DNA from: RYN-122 sp963761655
Lineage (GTDB): Bacteria > Actinomycetota > Actinomycetes > Mycobacteriales > SCTD01
Assembly: GCA_963761655.1 (NCBI GenBank)
Contig: CAVXHI010000002.1
Span: 682,001-746,000, forward strand
Direction: 5' to 3'
Length of the DNA: 64,000 nucleotides
A model generated the notes under the pieces. It worked only from the letters and a program-made list of their open reading frames with translations. It searched no databases and was not told the DNA's origin. The translations under genes were made by a program, and so were the position numbers. Positions 35,057 to 41,400 of the stretch are shown piece by piece (within the stretch, counting starts at the first letter, position 1; every line of letters starts with the position of its first letter).

Positions 35057-36531
35057 CCCCGCACCACGGCGAGCCGGGTCGGCGTCGACCGTCCGCGCAG
35101 GACGACGACGTCGCCCGGCTCCCAGCAGTCCTGCTCGCCGGTGGTCGTCGCCTCGACGACGTCGAGGTCGGCGAGCACCCGCCCGGGGACGCCCTTGGCC
35201 AGCTCGGTGAGCCGGGCCGCCGCGTTGACCGGGTCGCCGACCACGGTGTACTCGAACCGGCTCTCGGCCCCCACGTGCCCGGCCACCACCGGCCCGGCGC
35301 TGACCCCGACGGCGGCGTCGAGGGGCAGGGGCGCGAGCCGGCGGCCGAGCTCGCGGGCGGCCGACAGCGCGCACGCGGCGGCGTCGGGCAGGTCGGCGGG
35401 GGCCCCGAACACGCACAGGGCGGCGTCGCCCTCGAACTTGTTGACCCACCCCGAGTGCGACGTCACGACGTCGACGACGACGCCGAAGAAGGCGTTCAGC
35501 CGCTCGACGACCTCCTCGGGGCCGAGCTCCTGCGCGAGGGCGGTCGAGCCGACGACGTCGACGAACAGGACCGCGACCTCCCGGCGCTCCCCGCCGAGCC
35601 GGACGCCCTGGTCGAGGGCGAGCCGGGCGACGTCGCTGCCGACCTGACGGCCGAACAGGTCGCGCAGGCGCTCGCGCTCCCGGAGCCCGAGCACCATGGC
35701 GTTGAAGCCGCTCTGCAGCTGCCCGACCTCGGAGGCGTCGTAGACCGGCACCTCCGCGCCGAGCCGGCCCTGGCCGACCTCGGCGAGCGCCCGGGTCACC
35801 GACTGCACCGGGTCGACGACCGCCCGGGCCGCGGCCAGCGTCAGCAGGGCGCCGACCACGAGGCCGAGCACGGCCAGGAAGACGACCGCCCGCGAGCCGA
35901 TCGGGCCGGCCTCGCCGTCGAGCACGACCAGGCCCGACAGGATCCCGAGCAGCGGCACCCCGCTGCCGAGCGCCCAGGCCAGCAGCAGGCGCTGCTGGGT
36001 GCGCAGCAGCACGGGCGGCGGCTCGGTGGTGGTGCGCATGGCCTGCTGCACCAGGGGCCGGACGGCACGCTCGGCCAGCAGGTAGCACAGCCCGCAGGTG
36101 GTCAGGCCGCCGAGCAGGGTCGTGAAGGCGACCTGCCGGGCGGTCGCCCACGAGACCCCGAGGTTCAGGCCGCCGAAGACCAGGACCGCGACGCCCCACA
36201 GCAGGCCGTACAGGCGGACCAGCCGTCCGGGCAGGGCGAGGGTGACGGCGCGGTCGCGCGGTCCGATCTCGTGCCCTCGGCGGAACCAGCGGAACAGCCT
36301 GGAGACGACGAGGTAGCTGCCCAGCGTGCCGAGGAGCAGGGCGCTCCCGACGTAGGAGACGAAGACGATCGTGTTCGCCGTGCTGAGGCGGTCCGTCCCG
36401 GGCAGGTCGGGCACCAGGTAGGTCAGGTAGACGTAGACCACCAGGGCGCCGACGGCGTTGCTGCCGAGCATCGCCGGCGTGAGCCGGGCGCCGAGGACCA
36501 GGGCGAGCCGCCGGGTGGACGGGGTCGTCAT
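35053..36531 (-). CDS. Membrane class III adenylate/guanylate cyclase with HAMP
   Basis: 492 residues. About six membrane segments (residues 15-255), HAMP domain (about 257-310, DPVQSVTRALAEVGQGRLG), then a class III cyclase domain. Metal-binding Asp residues in LFVDVVGSTALA and FEGDAALCVFG, purine-side Lys in VNKFEGD and the transition-state Asn/Arg in VVGDPVNAAARL are all present, so it is probably active. Adenylate cyclase is favoured by the Lys/Asp pair. Layout matches the mycobacterial Rv1318c-Rv1320c family. ATG at 36531 overlaps the stop of the upstream DUF3866 gene (ATGA). Confidence 0.92.
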   Translation of the reverse strand: MTTPSTRRLALVLGARLTPAMLGSNAVGALVVYVYLTYLVPDLPGTDRLSTANTIVFVSYVGSALLLGTLGSYLVVSRLFRWFRRGHEIGPRDRAVTLALPGRLVRLYGLLWGVAVLVFGGLNLGVSWATARQVAFTTLLGGLTTCGLCYLLAERAVRPLVQQAMRTTTEPPPVLLRTQQRLLLAWALGSGVPLLGILSGLVVLDGEAGPIGSRAVVFLAVLGLVVGALLTLAAARAVVDPVQSVTRALAEVGQGRLGAEVPVYDASEVGQLQSGFNAMVLGLRERERLRDLFGRQVGSDVARLALDQGVRLGGERREVAVLFVDVVGSTALAQELGPEEVVERLNAFFGVVVDVVTSHSGWVNKFEGDAALCVFGAPADLPDAAACALSAARELGRRLAPLPLDAAVGVSAGPVVAGHVGAESRFEYTVVGDPVNAAARLTELAKGVPGRVLADLDVVEATTTGEQDCWEPGDVVVLRGRSTPTRLAVVRG

Positions 36532-37565
36532 CCGAGCAGCTCCGCGGCGTGCCGGCCCGCGGCCGCGGCCGCCACGAACGCCACGGGGTCGTCGGACAGG
36601 CCGCGGCCCATGGACGACAGGGGCACGTCGCGGAGCACCTCGCGGAGCCCGGCGTCGTCGACGACCACGAGCCGGTGCCGGGCGAAGTCGGCCGGCGCGA
36701 CCAGGTGCTGCCACGACGACGGCACGACGACGTCGGCGGGGGCGAGGGCGACCCGGCCGTAGGCGGTGCGGGAGTGGTGCGACACGCCGCGGTGCCGCTC
36801 CCGGGGGTCGGCCTCGGACATCCGCAGCACCGCGACCGGCCGTCCCCCGACGGCGACCGCCGCGTTGACCGCCTCGCCCGCGGCGACCCCGGAGAAGCCC
36901 CACGCGGTGCCCGTCCCGAGGTTGCCCGGCCCCTGCGTCACCACGGCGACCTCCGCCCCCAGGACCCGCTCGGCCGCGAGCAGGCCGGAGTGGAGCGACA
37001 CGCACTCGACGTCGCCCCCGAAGGCCTGCCCGACCGTGACCGTCCCGCAGAGCGACCCCTCGAGCGCGGCCACGGTCCGGCTGAGCCACAGGGGGAGCGC
37101 CCCGCCGTCGGTCATGACGTAGGCGACCCGGGTGCCCGGCCGGGTCGCCAGCAGACCGGCGACGACGGCGGGCAGCGAGGAGTGCAGGTCCGCGACGACG
37201 ACGGGCATCCCCGTGAGGGGCTCGTCCCCGGCCAGCAGGTCGTGGTGCGGGCTGTCCTGCTCGTCCGCGCCGAGGACGACGGCCTGCAGCGGCGTGTACC
37301 TGGCCTTGACCAGGTGCCCCGGCCCGGTGCGGTCCGGGGGCAGCCGGTCGGGGAGGGCGACGACGAGGGCGTGACCCCCGGTGCCGAGCCCGAGGTCGAG
37401 CGCCGTCACGTTGAGCAGCACCGCGTCGCCCACCTCGGGCTGCCCGACCAGGGGCGGGTGGGCCAGCGCCTGGACCGTCTGCCCGGCGACGTCGACGTCG
37501 AGCTCCTGCGCCCCGCGCCAGGACCGCCCGAGACCGGTCACCGTGCCGCGGCGCCAGGTGATCAC
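36528..37565 (-). CDS. DUF3866 family protein
   Basis: 345 residues, function unknown. The N-terminal 90 residues are beta-rich (VITWRRGTVTGLGRSWRGAQ). The remainder has Rossmann-like segments and conserved patterns: VVVADLHSSLPAVVAGL, TDGGALPLWLSR, VTQGPGNLGTGTAWGFSG, RHRGVSHHSRTAYGRV. GTG at 37565 lies seven bases from TAGTCT (37578-37573 on this strand), and this element overlaps the pafB -10. Coupled to the cyclase gene downstream. DUF3866 genes are, as I recall, usual neighbours of pafBC. Confidence 0.85.
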   Translation of the reverse strand: MITWRRGTVTGLGRSWRGAQELDVDVAGQTVQALAHPPLVGQPEVGDAVLLNVTALDLGLGTGGHALVVALPDRLPPDRTGPGHLVKARYTPLQAVVLGADEQDSPHHDLLAGDEPLTGMPVVVADLHSSLPAVVAGLLATRPGTRVAYVMTDGGALPLWLSRTVAALEGSLCGTVTVGQAFGGDVECVSLHSGLLAAERVLGAEVAVVTQGPGNLGTGTAWGFSGVAAGEAVNAAVAVGGRPVAVLRMSEADPRERHRGVSHHSRTAYGRVALAPADVVVPSSWQHLVAPADFARHRLVVVDDAGLREVLRDVPLSSMGRGLSDDPVAFVAAAAAGRHAAELLG

Positions 37566-37572
37566 CCGCCGG

Positions 37573-37582
37573 AGACTAACGT
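37573..37582. promoter_or_regulatory. Overlapping divergent -10 elements for pafB and the DUF3866 gene
   Basis: The decamer AGACTAACGT reads TAACGT on the plus strand (37577-37582; seven bases to pafB GTG 37590) and TAGTCT on the minus strand (37578-37573; seven bases to GTG 37565). RNA polymerase cannot use both at once, so the two transcripts should compete. Confidence 0.6.
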
Positions 37583-37589
37583 CGGCACC

Positions 37590-38552
37590 GTGGCGGCGAA
37601 GAAGACCGAGAGGCTGCTGAACCTCGTCATCTGCCTGCTCGCCACCCGCCGCTACCTGTCGGTGCAGGAGATCCGCGACGCCGTCCCCGGTTACGAGAGC
37701 GACTCCGAGGAGTCCTTCCGCCGGATGTTCGAGCGCGACAAGGCCGAGCTCCGCGAGCTGGGCATCCCGCTGGAGACCGGCACCCACACCCACGCCTTCG
37801 ACGACGAGCCCGGGTACCGCATCGCCCGCCGCGACTACGAGCTCCCCTCGATCTCGCTGGAGCCGGACGAGGCCGCCGCCCTGGGGCTCGCCGCCCGGCT
37901 GTGGCAGTCGGCGCCCCTCGCGGGAGCGACCGGCAGCGCGCTGCTCAAGATCCGGGCCGCCGGCGTGGACGCCCCCGAGAGCGGCGGGGCCCTGGAGCCC
38001 CGGGTCGGCGGCAACGAGCCCGCCTTCGAGCCGTGCCTGCAGGCGGTCCGCGACGGCCGGGTCGTCCGCTTCGGCTACCGCACCCTGGGGCGGACCACGC
38101 CCGAGGACCGGGAGGTGCAGCCCTGGGGGGTCGTGTCCTGGCGGGGGCGCTGGTACCTCGTCGGGCACGACGTCGTCCGGGGCGAGGAGCGCGTGTTCCG
38201 GCTGTCGCGGGTGGTCGGGCAGGTGACGGCCGTGGGGGAGCCCGGCGCGGTCGAGGTCCCCGACGACGTCGACCTGCGCGGCCTCGTCGCCCGGACCGCC
38301 GGAGACGCCCCGCGCACGACCGCCCGGGTCCGGCTGCGCGCGGGGGCCGGCTGGGCGCTGCGCCGCGAGGCGACGTCGGTGGCGCCCGACGGCGAGGGCT
38401 GGGACCTGCTCGAGGTGGGCTACTCCGACCCCGAGCGCTTCGCCGACCGGGTCACCGGCTACGGCGCCGCCGCGGTGGTCCTGTCCCCCGACGACGCCCG
38501 CGACGCCGTCGTCCGCCGGCTGCGCGCCCTGGTCGGGGCACCGGTCGCATGA
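37590..38552 (+). CDS. pafB: WYL-domain transcriptional regulator PafB
   Basis: 320 residues. N-terminal winged helix-turn-helix (about 1-75: RLLNLVICLLATRRYLSVQEI), linker, WYL domain (about 150-235: VVRFGYRTLGRTTPEDREV, WYLVGHDVVRGEERVFRLSRV) and the WCX C-terminal extension. With PafC it forms the activator of the LexA-independent DNA-damage response in mycobacteria. GTG 37590 is leaderless by the position of TAACGT. The stop overlaps the pafC ATG (ATGA), fitting equal production of the two partners. Confidence 0.94.
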   Translation: MAAKKTERLLNLVICLLATRRYLSVQEIRDAVPGYESDSEESFRRMFERDKAELRELGIPLETGTHTHAFDDEPGYRIARRDYELPSISLEPDEAAALGLAARLWQSAPLAGATGSALLKIRAAGVDAPESGGALEPRVGGNEPAFEPCLQAVRDGRVVRFGYRTLGRTTPEDREVQPWGVVSWRGRWYLVGHDVVRGEERVFRLSRVVGQVTAVGEPGAVEVPDDVDLRGLVARTAGDAPRTTARVRLRAGAGWALRREATSVAPDGEGWDLLEVGYSDPERFADRVTGYGAAAVVLSPDDARDAVVRRLRALVGAPVA

Positions 38553-39496
38553 GCGCGCACCTGCCCCGGCTGCTCGCTCTCGTGCCGTACCTGCTGGCCC
38601 GCCCCGGCGCGAACGTCGCCGAGGTCGCCGAGGTGTTCGGCGTCAGCGAGAAGCGGCTCCGTGCCGACCTCGACCTGCTGTGGGTCTGCGGGCTGCCCGG
38701 GCACGGCCCCGGTGACCTCATCGACCTCGAGATGTCCGGCGACACCGTCACCCTGTTCGAGCCCGCCGGTGTCACCCGTCCGCTGCGGCTCACCGTCGAC
38801 GAGGCCCTCGCGCTCGTGGTGGCCCTGCGGGCCCTGGCCGAGACGCCGGGCCTCGAGGAGCGGGACGCCGTCGACCGCGTGCTGGCCAAGGTCGAGGGCG
38901 TCGCCGGCGCCGCGGCCGCCCCGGCCACCCGGGTAGCGGTCGCCCTCGCGGAGTCCGACGAGGGCGCGGTCCTGCCCGTCGTGCAGGAGGCGCTGGACCG
39001 CCGTCGGCTGCTCCACCTGACCTACCACGCCGCCACCAGCGACGAGAGCACCGAGCGCGACGTCGACCCGATGCGGCTGCTGCTCGTCGAGGGACACCGC
39101 TACCTCGAGGCCTGGTGCCGGCGCTCGGAGGGCGTGCGGCTGTTCCGGCTCGACCGGGTCGAGCGCGCGCAGGTCCTCGACGCGCCGGCCGCCCCGCCCG
39201 CGACCGCCGAGCAGCGCGACCTGTCGGAAGGGCTGTTCCTGTCGTCGCCCGACCACACGCTCGTGACCCTCGTGCTCGAGCCGGGCGCCCACTGGGTCGC
39301 CGACTACCACCCCTGCGAGACGGTCGAGCAGGGCGACGACGGCCGGCTGGTCGTCGGGCTGCGGACCGCGTCGACGGCCTGGGTGCGGAGCCTGGCGCTC
39401 CGGCTCGGGACGCAGGGGCGGGTCGTGGCGCCGGCGGAGCTCGCCGAGCAGGTCCGCGAGGACGCCCGCGCTGCGCTGTCCGCCTACGGACAGTAG
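38549..39496 (+). CDS. pafC: WYL-domain transcriptional regulator PafC
   Basis: 315 residues, paralogue of PafB: winged HTH (about 1-65, VAEVAEVFGVSEKRLRADLDLLW), WYL domain (about 150-215, LLHLTYHAATSDESTERDVDP; RYLEAWCRRSEGVRLFRLDRV) and WCX domain. PafB and PafC act as a heterodimer on damage-inducible promoters. No separate promoter seen. Confidence 0.94.
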   Translation: MSAHLPRLLALVPYLLARPGANVAEVAEVFGVSEKRLRADLDLLWVCGLPGHGPGDLIDLEMSGDTVTLFEPAGVTRPLRLTVDEALALVVALRALAETPGLEERDAVDRVLAKVEGVAGAAAAPATRVAVALAESDEGAVLPVVQEALDRRRLLHLTYHAATSDESTERDVDPMRLLLVEGHRYLEAWCRRSEGVRLFRLDRVERAQVLDAPAAPPATAEQRDLSEGLFLSSPDHTLVTLVLEPGAHWVADYHPCETVEQGDDGRLVVGLRTASTAWVRSLALRLGTQGRVVAPAELAEQVREDARAALSAYGQ

Positions 39497-39609
39497 TCAC
39501 TCCGGGCAGTTCGACGACCAGCCCGGTCAAGCCCGGAGCGACCCGTGCCGAAGGTCGGGGTGTCCGCCGCTCCCGGCGGTGCGCGAGGACCCCGAGAGGA
39601 CCGACGGCC

Positions 39610-39945
39610 ATGACCACCATCAAGGCGTCCTGCCCCACCTGCGGCGAGGTCGAGCTGACCCCCGCCGACGTCGCCCTCATGGTCTGCAGCCACGCGCCGC
39701 TGTCCTACTACGCCTTCCACTGCACGACGTGCAGCGAGGAGGTCCGCAAGCCCGCCGACGACCACGTCGTCTCCCTGCTCGTCAGCGGTGGCGTCCCCGC
39801 GCAGGTGTGGGAGCTCCCGGCCGAGGCCCTCGAGGCGCACACCGGTCCGGCGCTGTCCTACGACGACCTGCTCGACTTCGCCCTGCACCTCGGCACGACC
39901 GACCTGCTGTCGGAGCTGGCCAGCGCGCCCGTCCGGACGCCGTAG
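39610..39945 (+). CDS. Small zinc-ribbon protein
   Basis: 111 residues, unknown function. Two CxxC pairs (CPTCGE near residue 8 and CTTCSE near 38) form a zinc ribbon over the first 45 residues. A helical C-terminal half follows, with LSYDDLLDFALHL, a pattern seen in small actinobacterial proteins near pafC and tatA. ATG 39610 has the SD GAGAGGA (39594-39600). Confidence 0.75.
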   Translation: MTTIKASCPTCGEVELTPADVALMVCSHAPLSYYAFHCTTCSEEVRKPADDHVVSLLVSGGVPAQVWELPAEALEAHTGPALSYDDLLDFALHLGTTDLLSELASAPVRTP

Positions 39946-39961
39946 CCCCTACGCTCGCCCC

Positions 39962-40201
39962 GTGCCCTGGATCGTCGTCGACCTGCTCATGGTCGTGGTC
40001 GCCCTCGTCTGCCTGCTGCTGACCGGGCTCACCCTCTGGCGGTCCGTCAAGGGCCTGACCAAGGACGTCGCCGCCGCGGGCACCACCGTCGGTGAGGTCA
40101 CCGCGCAGCTGGCGCAGGTGCAGCCGCCCGCGCCGCGGACCTCCGGCCCGGCCGGACGGCACGCCCGGACAGGCCCGGGCGGGTCCGTCCGCGTACGCTG
40201 A
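39962..40201 (+). CDS. Small membrane protein
   Basis: 79 residues. One N-terminal membrane segment (VVDLLMVVVALVCLLLTGL), then a short amphipathic region (SVKGLTKDVAAAGTTVGEV) and a Pro/Arg-rich tail; the layout is DUF948-like. GTG 39962 is six bases after TACGCT (39950-39955), predicting a leaderless mRNA. It lies 45 bases ahead of tatA and could be read with it. Confidence 0.65.
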   Translation: MPWIVVDLLMVVVALVCLLLTGLTLWRSVKGLTKDVAAAGTTVGEVTAQLAQVQPPAPRTSGPAGRHARTGPGGSVRVR

Positions 40202-40246
40202 CGTCGTCGCACCCCCGCACGGGAGGGCGCCTGAGGAGGAGTCCTG

Positions 40247-40540
40247 ATGCCGGGAACGCCTGAGCTGCTCATCATCGCCGTCGTCGTCCTGCTGCTGTTC
40301 GGGGCGAAGCGCCTGCCGGAGATGGCCCGCTCGCTCGGCCGCAGCGCCCGCATCCTCAAGGCCGAGACCAAGGGCCTGCACGACGACGACGGCCCCTCGG
40401 CGGTGGCCCCGGCCTCGACCGCGGCCGTCGAGGCGCCCGCCCCGCGCTACGACCCGGTCACCGGGCAGCCGCTGGCCCGCTTCGACCCGGTCACCGGGCA
40501 GCCGCTGGACGCGCAGCCCGGCCCGTCCGACCGCCTGTAG
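40247..40540 (+). CDS. tatA: Twin-arginine translocase subunit TatA
   Basis: 97 residues. N-terminal transmembrane helix (ELLIIAVVVLLLFGAKRLPE), the FGAKRLPE hinge, amphipathic helix (MARSLGRSARILKAETKGL), and an unstructured tail with an 11-residue tandem repeat. Forms the pore-like assembly for folded twin-arginine substrates. ATG 40247 has SD GGAGGAG. The stop is followed directly by the tatC GTG. Confidence 0.95.
   Translation: MPGTPELLIIAVVVLLLFGAKRLPEMARSLGRSARILKAETKGLHDDDGPSAVAPASTAAVEAPAPRYDPVTGQPLARFDPVTGQPLDAQPGPSDRL
40450..40508 (+). repeat. Tandem repeat in the tatA tail
   Basis: A 26-base sequence (40450-40475) is repeated exactly at 40483-40508, period 33 bases. It encodes RYDPVTGQPLA followed by RFDPVTGQPLD. 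Confidence 0.9.
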
Positions 40541-41368
40541 GTGGCCCGCAGCGCGTCCCGGGCGGTGCCGTCCGACGGGCGGATGAGCCTGGTCGAGCAC
40601 CTCTACGAGCTCCGCTCCCGCCTGGGCAAGAGCCTGCTGGCGATCACGCTCGGCGTCGTCGTGGTGTTCGTCTTCTGGCAGCCCGTCTTCGACTTCCTGC
40701 GCCAGCCCTACTGCGACACCGCGGCCGGGCGGGCCGACTGCAACCTCTACGCCACCGGCATCTTCAGCGAGTTCAAGGTCCGGCTGAACGTGGCGTTCCT
40801 CGGTGGCGCCCTCGCCGCCGCGCCGGTGTGGCTCTACCAGCTCGGGGCCTTCATCACGCCGGCACTGCACCGCAAGGAGCGCCGCTACGCCGCCGGCTTC
40901 CTCGCGGCGTCCCTGCTGCTGTTCGCCCTCGGGGCGACCTTCGCCTACCTGACGATCGACCGCGGCCTGGACTTCCTGCTCTCGGTCGGCGGCGGGGACA
41001 TCGTCAACCTGGTCGGGGTCCAGGACTACCTGTCGTTCGTGACGCTGTGCATCCTGGCGTTCGGGTTCGCCTTCGAGTTCCCCGTCGTCGTCATGTTCCT
41101 GCACCTCGTCGGCGTGCTCAGCGCGGACCGCATGCGGGGCGCCCGGCGCGGGACGGTCCTGGCGATCTTCGCCGTGGCGGCGGTCATCACGCCCTCGCAG
41201 GACCCCTTCACGTTCTGCTTCATGGCGCTGCCGCTGTGCGTGATGTTCGAGGGCTGCATCCTGGCGGCCCGGATCAGGGAGCGCCGCCGCCGCCGGTCCG
41301 GCGCCGACCCCGGCTTCGAGCACCTCGACGACGACGTCGCCTCCCCGCTGGACCTGCCCGCCGACTGA
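40541..41368 (+). CDS. tatC: Twin-arginine translocase subunit TatC
   Basis: 275 residues, six membrane segments. Signal-peptide receptor of the Tat system: cytoplasmic N-terminus with MSLVEHLYELRSRL, first loop with FSEFKVRLNVAFLGG, later LYQLGAFITPALHRKERR, and the ITPSQDPFTFCFMALPL signature before the last segment. GTG 40541 abuts the tatA stop. The C-terminal tail is Arg-rich then acidic. Confidence 0.95.
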   Translation: MARSASRAVPSDGRMSLVEHLYELRSRLGKSLLAITLGVVVVFVFWQPVFDFLRQPYCDTAAGRADCNLYATGIFSEFKVRLNVAFLGGALAAAPVWLYQLGAFITPALHRKERRYAAGFLAASLLLFALGATFAYLTIDRGLDFLLSVGGGDIVNLVGVQDYLSFVTLCILAFGFAFEFPVVVMFLHLVGVLSADRMRGARRGTVLAIFAVAAVITPSQDPFTFCFMALPLCVMFEGCILAARIRERRRRRSGADPGFEHLDDDVASPLDLPAD

Positions 41369-41400
41369 CCGGTCCGCCCCGGGGGACGTAGCGTGACGTG

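Noticed and set aside
34015..36762. 915-codon plus-strand frame across the riboswitch, NlpC gene and cyclase
   Set aside because: Crosses a structured RNA and an antisense gene in the wrong phase; low-complexity composition.
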